Positions 9,312-20,624 of a stretch of 64,000 nucleotides of DNA are shown one piece after another. The DNA is from Brassica napus. Its lineage: Eukaryota; Streptophyta; Magnoliopsida; Brassicales; Brassicaceae. The stretch spans positions 2,356,001 to 2,420,000 of the forward strand of contig NC_063435.1 of the NCBI RefSeq assembly GCF_020379485.1, in the 5' to 3' direction. The notes under the pieces are model-generated. The model saw only the letters and a program-made list of their open reading frames with translations. It made no database searches and was not told where the DNA came from. The translations under genes and the position numbers were made by a program. The stretch's first letter is position 1, and each line of letters begins with the position of its first letter.

Positions 9312-10238
9312 TAATTGTCCAACATATTGTTCGTCTAGTTAGAAATAGATTTGTTCCTTGTAGATAGAGGATTTTTTTCTCTTCTTCTTGAAAGAGTTGT
9401 TCTATAACTTTTTGAAGAGAATGCCACAGATACGAAGATCTATGTGAATGCCATATAATTTTTTGAAAAACCATACAATTTTTTTAAAACACACCAGAGA
9501 ATCATTACAAAGCATGAAGAACAAAAACCATGTTGCTTGTATTCCACTCAACCTGATAAACACATGAAACACATAACCACGTGAAACTCTGTTCTTTGTA
9601 CATCACAAGTTTCAGCTCAGTAACGTCTCTCGGCTCCAAAAAAATGATATCGTCATAAAACAGAGTTAATCTTTGTAAATAGATAGACACCTTTTCCATT
9701 TACTTCTGAAGAGAGTTTGTTGCAGAGTATACGAAATTCAATGTTAAATCGGTATTTGATCATACAAAAACATTAAGAAAAACTTCCCACAAAATCAGCA
9801 GATTTCGTTTGTCAATCGGGTAAAATGTGTAATGTGTTACTGAATGCTTGCTCTGTCTTACTTCTAGCAAATGTCATGTGATCCAACGTATCCAAAACAT
9901 TGAGCTGACCGAGCCATACCGAAGCTGTAAAAATCTGTCTCAAAACGAGGTATCCTCTGGAAACAAGTGGTCTTTGGGGTCATTACTGAGATGGTAATCT
10001 TAAGATTAGAAGCTAATTTGTCATAAGAGATAAAAAGCTAATTTGTCATAAAACAAGAATCTTATATTGGTTTGGGTCCTTAGAAATATGGCATAGACAT
10101 TTGAGATTTTTAAATTATAACCTCTTGAATAACTCTTTTTCACAAAGAAACAGGAAAACTGTTAACATATTTACATTAAATAATTCTATATCTAACTTGG
10201 GCTAACTAATGTCAGTTTCTTCTTCTTTTGGAACATCT
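9312..10238. repeat. Convergent intergenic spacer, duplicated in the array
   Basis: No gene. The sequence around 9500-9900 is clearly related to 11920-12300, the spacer between copies 7 and 8, which shows that SAUR(+)/SAUR(-) units were duplicated together with their spacer. Confidence 0.6.
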
Positions 10239-10529
10239 TCATTGAAGCTGGGAAGTCACATTGATGAAGGTATCTTCAGGACAAGGAATCGTCAAGCCAC
10301 CCATTGGATGATCAAATCCAAACTCTTCCTCGGATTTGCTGAGAAGCGCTTGAAACGAAGGCTGGTTTAAGTATGAGATTGGCACCAAATGTCTCTTCTT
10401 CTGGACCTGGTCTTCACCAACGTACACTGCAAGAAACCCCTTTGGTGCTGAAAATGTCTTTTTGCGTGTAACCGGTACAGAAAAGTTAATAATCCTCTTT
10501 GCACCCAAGAGACCTCTAAACAAAGCCAT
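10239..10529 (-). CDS. SAUR protein, SAUR19-24 subfamily (copy 6, type B)
   Basis: 96 residues, starting [18 protein letters not shown], with GEDQVQKKR and KKRHLVPIS (His-Leu replacing Tyr-Val). The linker has [11 protein letters not shown]. The SAUR domain is otherwise complete, ending NVTSQLQ. It forms a divergent pair with copy 7 across 848 bp. Confidence 0.92.
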   Translation of the reverse strand: MALFRGLLGAKRIINFSVPVTRKKTFSAPKGFLAVYVGEDQVQKKRHLVPISYLNQPSFQALLSKSEEEFGFDHPMGGLTIPCPEDTFINVTSQLQ

Positions 10530-11377
10530 TTTCTTGTGTCTGGAAAATTGAAATTTGAAGCTTCTGAAAAAGGTTAGATGCTCAGATTCAAAGTTTGGAT
10601 TGCTTTAATTACTACTTGGTGATTTGAAGACTTGGTTATGTCTCTGGATGTATAAATAGATTGAAGGCATGGGACATACACAAAGAGAGTATCACATGGT
10701 TCTGTCTTCTAGAGATGATAGATGACAAGAAACGAAACCTAACGAGCATCATCTGTTTGTTTTCTCATGTCTGACTAATCAATGAAGAGAAGAAATGAAG
10801 GTACTCAATTTTTCTTACGTATAACTGTCCTGTGTGAACCTAGTTGTGGATATAACCAGAGAACAACTTGACCTGTGAAAGAGACTTGTTGTTCTGTTGT
10901 TGAGAAACTTCAGGTCCACACTTATAGTTCTTATTAACTAAATCCATTTAGACCACAGAGTCATGAGGGAATATGATCACCACAGAACATGAAGAACAGA
11001 AACTTGTTGGTCTTTATTATTGACAATGGCATATGTCTTATCTAAACAAACATTGGGAAAACAAGCCCTTGTGTATTGCATATTGAGTATGTCTTTAATA
11101 TATTGTCCTACTTATATCAATCAAGACAAATTGCAATAAACTAAAGGTCTCCAAATGCAAAAGACAGAACCATGTGCAACTGTGTTCTCGTTTGTCCAAC
11201 GCTTCAAGACCACAAGATTCAAAGATTTTTCAAAGTCTTCAACTCATTCACTACTCTATATATAAAACACAAATCCCACTCTTTCAATCATCAACCAACA
11301 ACAGCAATCCAATAACTTGAATCTTTTCATACATCTCTTCAAAAGAGTTTAAAATTTCAGACAAAAATAAAGTACAA
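10530..11377. promoter_or_regulatory. Divergent promoter between SAUR copies 6 and 7
   Basis: For the minus gene: motif CACATGGTTCTGTCTT at 10693-10708 (179 bp from the ATG) and a TATAAATAG box near 10652. For the plus gene: motif AAGACAGAACCATGTG at 11161-11176 (217 bp from the ATG) and TATATATAAA at 11257-11266. CATATG lies near 11029. This is the cleanest example of the repeated regulatory layout. Confidence 0.65.
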
Positions 11378-11674
11378 ATGGCTTTGGTTAGAAGTCTATT
11401 GGGTGCAAAGAAGATTCTTGGTCGTTCCGTAACAGCAACAGCTTCTACAAGCAAAAAAGAAACCATGGCTACGCCAAAAGGGTTTCTTGCGGTGTACGTA
11501 GGAGAAAGTCAGAAGAAGAGATATGTGGTGCCAATCTCATACTTGAGTCAGCCCTCATTTCAAGCTCTTCTCAGCAAATCAGAAGAAGAGTTTGGGTTCG
11601 ATCATCCAATGGGTGGCTTAACGATCCCTTGTCCTGAAGATACTTTCATCAATGTTACTTCTCGGCTTCATTGA
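11378..11674 (+). CDS. SAUR protein, SAUR19-24 subfamily (copy 7, type A)
   Basis: 98 residues, long-linker type A with [22 protein letters not shown] and a standard SAUR domain ending NVTSRLH. The 3' flank contains GAGATAGACTTGTACCTTGTA, a partial match to the DST mRNA-instability core. Partner of copy 6 in a divergent pair and convergent with copy 8. Confidence 0.93.
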   Translation: MALVRSLLGAKKILGRSVTATASTSKKETMATPKGFLAVYVGESQKKRYVVPISYLSQPSFQALLSKSEEEFGFDHPMGGLTIPCPEDTFINVTSRLH

Positions 11675-12729
11675 TGATTATCCATCATATTGTTCATCTA
11701 ATTAGAGATAGACTTGTACCTTGTAAATAGAGGATTTTTTCTCTTCTTCTTGAAAGAGTTGTTCTATAATTTTTTGAAAGTGAATGACATAGACACAATT
11801 CGCTCAATAATCTTTAATGTCTTGTGCTCTTATTTGATCATTACTTCATTCGGTGTGTCTCTGCATTCAACATAAATCATTTTTGAAAATATGGAAAAAA
11901 AAAACTAATCAGATTATCATTACAAAGCATGGAGAACAAAACCATGTTGCTTCTGAAACACAAAAACTGAGTGAACCTCTTTGTTGAGAAATAAAAAACT
12001 ATGTGAAACTCTTTTCTTTGAATATCACAAGTTTCAACTTTGTAATAACGTTCTTTTAGCTCCAAAATAATGATCTAGTCATCAAACAGAGTTAATCTTC
12101 TACAGAGAGTTTGTTGCAGAGAATATGAAATTCAGTGTAAATTCGGTATTTAATCATACAAAACATTAAGGAAAATTTTCAATATAATCAACAAATTTTG
12201 TTCGTCAATCGGGTTAGATGTGTAATGCGTTCACTGAATGATTACTCTGTCTTTCTTCTAGCACTTTTCATGTGCTCCAGTGAAACCTGAACGCTGAGCG
12301 GATGGAGCCATACCGAAGCAGTAAACATGTCTTAAACATCTAGCAATTTGATTGTGCAGTGAGATCACTGAGATGGTAATCTTCAGATTAAAAGCTAACT
12401 TGTACTAAGATAAGAATATTACTGAAGATATAACATACTACCCTTATGGCCATATATTGGTTTGTGTCTGAAAACAGATATGGATACATAGACAATTGTG
12501 TACGCAAGAATGATGAAATTTTTATCATTGAATAACCATTGCTTTACAGAGAAATATGGAATACACATTTGAGCTTTGTAATCTCTTGAATAACTTTCTT
12601 TCACAAAGAAAGAAGAAAAAGTTAACATATTTTTTTAAAAAAAATGGTAAAACAGTTAACATATTTACATTGAATAATTCTATCTCTAACTCGGGCAAAC
12701 TAATGTCAGATCTTTATTCTTCTAGAACA
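11675..12729. repeat. Convergent intergenic spacer, duplicated in the array
   Basis: Related to 9312-10238 (for example a stretch near 11930 against 9510). No gene or RNA seen; short frames here lack any conserved signal. Confidence 0.55.
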
Positions 12730-13020
12730 TTACTGAAACCGGGGAGTCACACTGGTGAAGGTATCTTCAGGACAAGGGATTGTCAAGCCACCCATTGGAT
12801 GATCAAATCCAAATACTTCCTCGGATTTATTGAGAAGAGCTTGAAAAGAAGGCTGGTTTAGATATGAGTCTGGCACCAAAAATCTCTTCTTCTGGACATT
12901 GTCTTCCCCAACGTACACCGCAAGAAACCCCTTTGGCGCTGAAACTGTCTTCCTGCTTGTAGCCGCTACAGATACGCCAATAATCCTCTTGGCACCCAAG
13001 AGACCTCTGAACAAAGCCAT
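12730..13020 (-). CDS. SAUR protein, SAUR19-24 subfamily (copy 8, type B)
   Basis: 96 residues from the ATG at 13020; the frame stays open upstream through leader and TATA, which is not coding. Type B features are [15 protein letters not shown] and GEDNVQKKR. Several normally constant positions differ: PDSYLNQ (Asp for Ile/Val), NKSEEVFGF (Val for Glu) and VTPRF (Pro for Ser). It may be under relaxed constraint although the frame is intact. Counterpart of copy 3 in the inverted duplication. Confidence 0.9.
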   Translation of the reverse strand: MALFRGLLGAKRIIGVSVAATSRKTVSAPKGFLAVYVGEDNVQKKRFLVPDSYLNQPSFQALLNKSEEVFGFDHPMGGLTIPCPEDTFTSVTPRFQ

Positions 13021-13856
13021 TTCTTGTGTCTTGAAATTTGAAGCTTCTGAAAGAAGTGTTAGATGCTCAGATTCAATGTTTGGATTGCTTTCTTTACTAC
13101 TTGGTGATTTGAAGACTTGGTTCCTGGATGTATAAATACATTGATGGACTGACAATTACCCTGGAACCATTGAAAGTATGGGACATACACAAACAGAGTT
13201 TCACATGGTACTGTCTTCTAGACATGATTGATGACAAGAAACGAAACCTAACGAGATGTTCATTTTTTACGTATAACTGTCATGTACTCCTGAGTGATCC
13301 TAGTTGTGGCTATAATCAAAGAACAACTTAACGTGTGACAGAGACTTGTTGCTGTGTTGTTGAGAAACTCCAAGTCCCCACATTGAGTTCTTATTAATTA
13401 AATCCATTTAGACCACAGAGATGATGGAATATGATCACCACAGAACATGAAGAACAGAAACTTGTTGGTCTTTATTATTGACAATAACATATGTTTTATC
13501 TAAACAAACACTGAGAAAACGAACCCTTGTGAATTGCATCTGTTTTGAGTTTATTGTCACACACTCAATTAATAATCTCACCAAGACAAATTTCATTAAA
13601 TTAGAACTTCCCCAGTTGGTAAAGACAGAACCATGTGAAACTCTTCCCTAGTCTGTCCCACACTTCCAAATAACATGATTCAAGGATTTTTCAGAGAGGT
13701 TTCAATTCACTCGTTGATCTTTCTATATAAACACATCACATTACACAGTATTTCTATCATCAACCAACAAACAAGCAATACATCCAATAACTTGAACCTT
13801 TTCATAACATCTTCAGAAGCTTCAAAAGGATTCAAACTTTCAAAAAAAAACTAGAA
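13021..13856. promoter_or_regulatory. Divergent promoter between SAUR copies 8 and 9
   Basis: For the minus gene: one-mismatch motif CACATGGTACTGTCTT at 13202-13217 (197 bp) and a TATAAATAC box near 13130. For the plus gene: AAGACAGAACCATGTG at 13622-13637 (235 bp) and TATATAA near 13724. CATATG lies near 13489. Confidence 0.6.
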
Positions 13857-14135
13857 ATGGCTTTGGTGAGAAGTCTGTTGGGTGCAAAGAAGATTCTTGG
13901 AGCTGCAACAAGCAAAAGAGCAACCTCGGCTGCACCAAAAGGGTTTCTTGCGGTGTATGTAGGAGAAAGTCAGAAGAAGAGATATGTGGTGCCAATCTCA
14001 TATTTGAGCCAACCTTCGTTTCAAGCTCTTCTCAGTAAAGCCGAGGAAGAGTTTGGGTTCGATCATCCAATGGGTGGCTTAACGATCCCATGTCCTGAAG
14101 ATACTTTCATCACTGTGACTTCTGGGCTTCATTGA
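13857..14135 (+). CDS. SAUR protein, SAUR19-24 subfamily (copy 9, type A)
   Basis: 92 residues, nearly the same as copy 2 (shared SKAEEEFGF, and ITVTS near the C-terminus), ending SGLH. It keeps the uninterrupted 5' leader that the MITE splits in copy 2, which makes it useful as the pre-insertion reference. The SAUR domain is complete. Confidence 0.93.
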   Translation: MALVRSLLGAKKILGAATSKRATSAAPKGFLAVYVGESQKKRYVVPISYLSQPSFQALLSKAEEEFGFDHPMGGLTIPCPEDTFITVTSGLH

Positions 14136-14691
14136 TGATTATCCATCATTTTGTTCTTAGAATTAGAGTTAGACTTGTTCCTTGTAAATAGAGGAGATTT
14201 TTTGTTACTTTTTCTTCTTAAAAGAATTGTTTGAAAAATGTTGGAAGTAAATACCATTATTCTGTTATAGACACAATCATGATTCATGTTATATTTATGC
14301 ATTTGGAGCAAACATGGAAAAGAGAATGACAACACCAATTGAAAAACTAATTAAATTATACTTTAGTTGCTGTTTAACCAAATTATCATCCATTGAAGGC
14401 TTCAAATTAACAAAGAAGACTGAGCAGTGCAGAGAGATGAATTAAACGAATCGCCTTAATATTTGTCGGTTCTTTTTATCAACCAAACAAAATTCTTCAT
14501 TTAGGGTATTAGCTCTCAGTTTAAGAGTTTGTTTAATTCATTAAGTATCCGGTTTAATTGTAAAGTTCATTCTGCTATAAAGTTGTAGGACAAGAATCAT
14601 GTAGAAACTAATATAGTGAGGCTCTTACAGCTTATGTATAACCCATAATCTTCTAGAAAATCTTGTTATGTTTCTTGAGATTTCTCCTACT
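14136..14691. repeat. Spacer of inverted duplication, arm 2 (left part)
   Basis: Reverse-complement homologue of roughly 3760-4290, continued beyond the LINE insertion at 16451. A third related copy lies around 20360-21400. No gene seen. Confidence 0.65.
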
Positions 14692-14708
14692 TCTCTTCTT
14701 TTTAGGTT

Positions 14709-16433
14709 TTTTTTTTGTAACACAACATTCATTAATTAAAAGAGTCATGTGGTCGAGCCACCAGATACAACGCATAGGGCCTGTTTCGCCAAGCGATCAG
14801 CCTCAGAGTTTTTTCCCCTAGGAATCCAACAAAAGGTAGAGAATTCGAAATGAAGACAAGAAATTCTAATATCAGCCACAATTCCATAAAATTCTGTCGG
14901 TTCCACCGTTGCGTTCAACGCCTTTATAAGTTGAGCTGAGTCCGATTGGAATATGACTTGCTGGAGCCCCAGTTCCTTACTCTTCTTCACTGCCTCACGC
15001 ATTGCCAAGGCTTCCGCCACTAGGGGCGAGCTCACGAGTTTGGCTGATCCCTGAAACGACAGAGTTTCCCCTGTTTGCTTGATGATCCATCCTATCCCGG
15101 AATTCTTGGTTGCACCATTCCAAGCTGCATCGGTTTGTATGACAGAGCTGTGTGATGGCACAGTTATCTGTGCTCGTGGGATCTTCTTTTTTTTTGAATG
15201 AATGTAAAATTTATTCAGCCAAAACTGTGTTACATCTGGTGCTACTGTTTTATTTTTGTACAAAGAATCAAAAAATCAGAGACTCTATTGTTTAAACCTC
15301 CTCTCAGCCTTCTCGTGATCCAAACCAAGTCATGAGACCCTCTTCAAGATATTTATGCCCTTTGCCTTTAACTGCAAGAAGCTTCAGCCTGATTGCCTTG
15401 TCAATGAACTTGACCAACACTGCCACATCGTGTGACTCCTCACCATGCCTACGCGAATTTCTCTCCCTCCAAATCGTATGCACAGTTGCTTAGCTATACC
15501 TAAAGAGAAAGGTCTCAGTTGGATTGTAGCCGGGATTTGCTATAATACCAATAAGATCATTCCAATCTGCTGTGTATCTGTCTCGCATGATACCCCCCAC
15601 AAGCTTTTTCCACACCTGCTCTGAGTAGTGACACTCAAAGAAGAGATGGGCGCAGGACTCTTGAGCAACATTGCATAGAACACAAGTGGTATTAAGCCCA
15701 TCACACCACTGTTGTATACGATCAAGTGTTTGAAGCCTTCCCCTAATAGCAATCCAAAGTAAGAAAGAGTATTTTGGAGTGGACTGAGAGAACCAGACTC
15801 CTTTGCTCCATATGCATGGTTGGTGGTTTCCTCGTATCTGCTCCCAAGTTCTCTTAGTGGAGAAATCAGAGACAAATCTGTCGTCTGCTTGTTTCCACAT
15901 TGCAATATCCTCTTCCTGATTTGCAATAAGGCGAATTGCATTTAGCTCCTCTTCCACTTCATTCAAAATGCTCAGCCGGTGGCTTCTTCTTCTTCTTCTC
16001 TGTCTTAAAGCCTCAGCCACACTAGCATTCTCAGATATACCCAAATCAATAATGCCCCGATCTCCTATCATTCCCTTGAGGCTTCCAAACTTCGACCATT
16101 GATCATGCCAAAAAGATGTTTGCTCGTGGGATCTTCGCCTTGCTTCCTTCCTTGTTCTGGGCGTTGAGCCATTCCTTTGCTGCTACAATTGCCTTTGTGG
16201 TAACATCTTTCGGAGAGCAGATCTTATTATTAAAGATCAGGTTATTACGAGCTGTCCAGATTGCCCAAATGATCCAAGGTGCTAGCTGCCCATCGACAAT
16301 GCCCACAGGTGGTAAGCATGGGTTCTCTATTAATCCCATCCAGGTAGCTTCCAAATCTATTAATCCTCTCCTATCAAATCTCCTTACCAACGGAGTTTCC
16401 TCCCAGACTTTATCAGCAAAGTCACATTTAAAA
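14709..16433 (-). mobile_element. Older LINE fragment with 17-bp target site duplication, interrupted by a second LINE
   Basis: Bounded by the direct repeat TCTCTTCTTTTTAGGTT at 14692-14708 and 16434-16450, with a poly(A) tail seen as a T run at about 14706-14716. The minus-strand coding pieces are 16130-16390 (an IIWAIWTARNNLIF region upstream of RNase H) and 14745-15185, an RNase H domain with TDAAWNG (first Asp), AEALAMREA (Glu), QSDSAQL (Asp) and a terminal NSEADRLA (Asp). The two pieces are contiguous in frame if the inner LINE is removed. The matching empty site is visible at 3725-3770. Confidence 0.85.
15187..16120 (-). mobile_element. Nested 5'-truncated LINE inside the older LINE
   Basis: Flanked by a 16-bp direct repeat, TGCTCGTGGGATCTTC, at 15171-15186 and 16121-16136, with a poly(A) tail (T run 15187-15195). 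The minus-strand frame 15490-16071 carries a zf-RVT domain (WSKGVWFSQSTPKYSFLLW, then CVLC, CAHLFFEC and VW). Same orientation as the host LINE but a different lineage by sequence. Confidence 0.87.
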
Positions 16434-16450
16434 TCTCTTCTTTTTAGGTT

Positions 16451-17142
16451 ATCTGCTGGTTTTAACTATATATCAGTCTTTCAACTCACGTAACAATGTC
16501 AGAAACAAAATCCTTGATTTGATCAAAATTTATCTTCCGTACACTGTTTTTCTTTTTTTTTTCTACCGAAAGCTTAGAGGCCTAAATATTTATTGTTCTA
16601 CTGAAATGATGAACTGAGAGACACTTGTATAATAAAATTTACATAAATATTAATGTCATATTTAATCAAATAAAAACATAATTAGTACTGACAGGGACTT
16701 GTTGTTATGTTCTGCTGTTGAAGAACAACAGGTCCCTACTTTTAGTTCTTATTAAATTCATTTCGACCTCAGAGTTTAGAGAATAGGCCAAACAACCAAC
16801 CACTTGACTACTACGGATTCAAAGAAACATTGAGAAAACAATCCCTTGTGAATTGCCGTTGGAGATTATCCAAGTAGACAAATTGCATTAATGCATTTCT
16901 TTCCAGATGCGAAAGACAGAACCATGTGAAATTTTGGTAGCTTGTCCTACACTTCAACACCACAAGTTTCAACGATTTTTCAGAGAGGATTGCAAAACTC
17001 ATTATCTTCATTGATATTACTATATATATACACATAACTCATTCTTTCTATCATCAACCAACAACAAGCAATCCAATAACTTTATATTTTCATACATCTC
17101 TTCAAAAGAATTCTAACTTCAAAAGAATTGAAACTTTCAGAA
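16451..17142 (+). promoter_or_regulatory. Arm 2 spacer (right part) and promoter of SAUR copy 10
   Basis: 16451-16860 is the reverse-complement homologue of the arm 1 spacer. The promoter contains AAGACAGAACCATGTG at 16913-16928 (230 bp from the ATG) and a TATATATATA box near 17021. A GGTCCC core occurs near 16731 (CAGGTCCCTAC). Confidence 0.6.
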
Positions 17143-17442
17143 ATGGCTTTGGTGAGAAGTCTATTGGGTGCGAAGAAGATTCTTGGCCGCTCTGTAACTG
17201 CGACAGCTTCTACAAGCAAAAGAGCAACCATGGCGGCACCACCAAAAGGGTTTCTTGCGGTGTACGTAGGAGAGAGCCAGAAAAAGAGATATGTGGTGCC
17301 AATCTCATACTTGAGCCAGCCTTCGTTTCAAGCTCTCCTCAGCAGATCTGAAGAAGAGTTTGGGTTCGATCATCCAATGGGTGGCTTAACCATCCCTTGT
17401 CCTGAAGATACTTTCATCAGCATAACGTCTCGGCTCCAATGA
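17143..17442 (+). CDS. SAUR protein, SAUR19-24 subfamily (copy 10, type A)
   Basis: 99 residues, counterpart of copy 1 (same [22 protein letters not shown] linker), with SRSEEEFGF and a C-terminus ISITSRLQ. The ATG at 17143 is preferred to a non-ATG extension five codons upstream because MALVRS is the shared start. The intact tRNA-Trp at 17642 follows 200 bp downstream. Confidence 0.93.
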   Translation: MALVRSLLGAKKILGRSVTATASTSKRATMAAPPKGFLAVYVGESQKKRYVVPISYLSQPSFQALLSRSEEEFGFDHPMGGLTIPCPEDTFISITSRLQ

Positions 17443-17641
17443 TATGATTATTCACCATTTTGTTCTTAGAACTAGAGTTAGATTTATTCATTGTATATAG
17501 AGGAATCTTTACTCTTTCTTCTCGAATGAGTTTTCCCGAAAGGTTATAAAATGAATTCAGTTTTCATGCAATCCACTTGAATAACCTAAAACTAAAATTG
17601 CTTCAGAGCTCAATTATGTTAACTCCCAATTATTAGCATCC

Positions 17642-17713
17642 GGATCCGTGGCGCAATGGTAGCGCGTCTGACTCCAGATCAGAAGGTTGCGTGTTCGATT
17701 CACGTCGGGTTCA
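17642..17713 (+). tRNA. tRNA-Trp (CCA)
   Basis: Complete 72-nt cloverleaf with anticodon CCA, the same sequence as the copies at 6450 and 23742. A T run (about 17741-17747) can serve as Pol III terminator. Mirror image of the damaged copy at 2449. Confidence 0.94.
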
Positions 17714-17820
17714 AACTCCCGAACATTAATCCGGATATATTTTTTTCTGCTATTTCCGTTTTTTCCTTTAGTAAGGCTTTCCATATGATTCAAGAAAAGT
17801 GAAATCCAACTAAGAGTATG

Positions 17821-18357
17821 ACTGGTTTCCCGCTATGTAGCGGTTGTTGGCGTTTTGCAAAAATCACTCAAACTGTTATAAACCGCTTCAAATCGCTCTA
17901 AACTTCATAAATTTAAAAGCTGGTTCCAGCTGGCGTTTGCGGTTGCGGAAGGATAATTTTTTTTTTTTTAAATAGTATAAATACAAAAATTAAATATTCA
18001 ATAAAAAAATTAAATTGGAATTATAAAAATACTAAATATATCTATTATATTTTAATTAATATTATAAATTTTTAAAATAAAAATATTTTCTATAATTTTT
18101 AAAATTTTAAAACTATAACTTTTTAAATATAATTTTTATATTTATTATAATTTTTATATTTTTATAATTACATAAAAATGTAAATATTGTTAATTTATTA
18201 TTTAACCGCTGCTGCATTTGGTAGTTAACTAGTTATAAGTATCCCGCAAACGCACCAATTTCTAACCGCAGAACCAATCGTACAAATCTCTTAAAACCGC
18301 TAGAAACCGCAACCACCCGCATCCGCAAACTCCCGCAACCGCTGCGTTTGAACCAGT
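17821..18357. mobile_element. Non-autonomous hAT-like element
   Basis: Ends are ACTGGTTTCCCGC (17821) and GCGTTTGAACCAGT (ending 18357), short imperfect inverted repeats (ACTGGTT / AACCAGT). Subterminal DNA on both sides is packed with GCGGTT/AACCGC repeats in opposite orientation, typical of hAT transposase-binding regions. The interior is AT-rich with no ORF. No clear 8-bp target duplication is seen, so the limits are approximate. Confidence 0.55.
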
Positions 18358-18883
18358 TAGCTCCAAGTAAAATACATCATGAATATATCAGAATTTTAAA
18401 TATTATATGTTTTGTTTTCCAAACTTTAAACTTACCACTAACAATCCTAAGAGTACAACAAATTATATTTAATATAGTTTTTAATATATAAGATGTTGTA
18501 GTAAATGATCTATAGCTATTTACTAAACTTTCAGAATCCCTTCATTTTGCTAAAAATGTGGGGTATTCAAAATAATTTCCATTATTACATACATTTTGAA
18601 ATTTCTTAGTTCTGACTTGTTTAATCTCAAGTTGATGTTGTCCAAAAGAAATAAAAAATACAGTTGATATTGGTTTTTAAATTTATTCTTACAATGCTAA
18701 GTTATATATGATTTTATTCGTTAAAAAAAAGATTGTATTCGATAAGTTAAAATTCAAAATATTTAACTTTTTGTCGTCAGAAACTGATAATGCACATTCC
18801 ACAATAGGGGATTTCAGTTCAAATTATGACACAGGCTATATTAATAGAAAACTAATGTTAATTTTTCTTCTTTTGGAACATCA
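18358..18883. other. AT-rich intergenic stretch
   Basis: No gene, RNA or clear repeat; the plus-strand frame at 18708-18896 runs into the SAUR pseudogene antisense and shows no protein signal. Confidence 0.4.
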
Positions 18884-19175
18884 TCATTGGAACTGAGACG
18901 TCACAGTAATGAAAGTATCTTCAGGACAAGGGATTGTCAAGCCACCCATTGGATGATCAAATCCAAATGCTTCCTCGGATTTATTGAGAAGAGCTTGAAA
19001 AGAAGGCTGGTTTAGATATGAGACTGGCACCAAAAATCTCTTCTTCTGGACCTGGTCTTCCCCAACGTACACCACAAGAAACCCCTTTGGAGCTGAAACT
19101 GTCTTTTTGCTTGTAGCCGCTACAGATACGCCAATAATCCTCTTAGCCACCCAAGAGACCTCTGAACAAAGCCAT
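18884..19175 (-). pseudogene. SAUR pseudogene, frameshifted near the start (copy 11, type B)
   Basis: The normal start MALFRGLLG is present at 19175, but an extra base at codons 10-11 (about 19147-19150; GGTGGCTAAGAGG where copy 8 has GGTGCCAAGAGG) leads directly to a TAA. Downstream the frame is intact for 87 codons ([17 protein letters not shown], the full SAUR domain, ending VTSQFQ), but it has no ATG. A single-base assembly error would give the same picture. Divergent partner of copy 12. Confidence 0.8.
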
Positions 19176-20046
19176 TTCTTGTGTCTTGAAATTTGAAGCT
19201 TCTGAAAGAAGTGTTAGATGCTCAGGTTAAAGGTTTGGATTTCTTGGTGAATTGAAGACTTGGTTCTGTCTCTGGATGTATAAATAGATTGATAAAAGGA
19301 CTAACAGCCACCGTGGAACCATTGAAAGTATGGGACATGCACAAGTAGAGTATCACATGGTTTTGTCTTCTAGATATGATAGATTGACAAGAAACTTAAC
19401 CTAACGAGCACTATCTTTTTGTTTTCTCATGTCTGTATAATAAATAAAGAGAAGAAGTGACCTACTCAGTTTTTAATGTATAAGTGTCCTGTGTGAACCT
19501 CGTTGTGTGTGGATATAATCAAAAGAACAACTTAACATGTGAAGGAGACTTGATGTTCTGTTGTTTAGAAACTTCAGGTCCCTACTTTGAGGTCTTATTG
19601 ATAAAATCCATTTAGACAACAGAGATGAGGGAATATGATCACCACAGAACATGAAGAACAGAAACTTGCTAGTCTTTATTATTGACAATAGCATATGTCT
19701 TATCTAGACAAACATTGAGAAAACAAGCCCTTGTGAATTGCATTTTCGTTCTCAGTTTATTGTCCCAGACTCAATTAATAATCTCATCAAAGAAAATTGC
19801 ATTAAACTAAAACATAGCCATGTGAAACTTTGCTGTAGTCTGTCCTACACTTTAAGACCACAAGTTTCAAGGACTTTTCAGAGAGGTTTCAGTTCATTCA
19901 TTGATCTTTCTATATATATACACACCACATTACCCATTCTTTCTATCATCAACAAGCAATATTTCAAAACTTGAATCTTTTCATAACATCTTCAGAAGCT
20001 TCAAAAGGATTCAAACTTTCAGAAGAAGAAGGAAAAAAAACTAGAA
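19176..20046. promoter_or_regulatory. Divergent promoter between SAUR copies 11 and 12
   Basis: For the minus copy: CACATGGTTTTGTCTT at 19354-19369 (one mismatch) and a TATAAATAG box near 19278. For the plus gene: the motif is degraded (ACATAGCCATGTG, about 19812-19824), although its CATGTG half is kept, with TATATATATA near 19911. CATATG lies near 19692. Confidence 0.55.
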
Positions 20047-20343
20047 ATGGCTTACGTGAGAAGTTTATTGGGTGCAAAGAAGATTCTTGGCCGCTCCGTA
20101 ACAGCAGCTGCCCCAACAAGCAACAGGGCCGCCTCTGCGGCACCAAAAGGGTTTCTTGCGGTGTACGTGGGAGAGATGCAAAAGAAGAGATATGTGGTGC
20201 CAATCTCATACTTGAGCCAACCTTCGTTTCAAGCTCTTCTCAGCAAATCCGAAGAAGAGTTTGGTTTCGATCATCCAATGGGTGGCTTAACGATCCCTTG
20301 TCCTGAAGATACTTTCATCGCTGTGACGTCTAGGCTTCAATGA
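20047..20343 (+). CDS. SAUR protein, SAUR19-24 subfamily (copy 12, type A)
   Basis: 98 residues with the variant start [12 protein letters not shown] (Tyr for Leu) and [13 protein letters not shown] (Met for Ser). The linker is Ala-rich. The SAUR domain is complete. It is the only intact gene whose conserved upstream motif is clearly degraded in its ARF-like half, so its auxin response could differ from its sisters. Confidence 0.92.
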   Translation: MAYVRSLLGAKKILGRSVTAAAPTSNRAASAAPKGFLAVYVGEMQKKRYVVPISYLSQPSFQALLSKSEEEFGFDHPMGGLTIPCPEDTFIAVTSRLQ

Positions 20344-20608
20344 TAATTATCCAACATATTTTTCTTCAAGTTAGTTGTAAATAGAGGATGTTTTATTTTT
20401 CTATTTCTTCTTGAAAGAGTTGTTCTAAAGTTTTGAAAGTAAATACCATTGAAAAAGAAATAACAACACCCACTTAACAACTATTTAAATCATACTTTAG
20501 TTGCTGTTAAATTAAACTACATTATCCGTGGCTCGATTTAACCTAATTATCCTCCATTGAAGTCTTTCAACTAACAAAGAAGACTAGGCAGTGCAAAGAT
20601 ATGGAATT
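20344..20608. repeat. Array spacer, third copy
   Basis: Homologous to the spacers downstream of copies 2 and 9. It continues after the LINE fragment at 21144. Confidence 0.5.
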
Positions 20609-20624
20609 AAACGGATCACATTAA

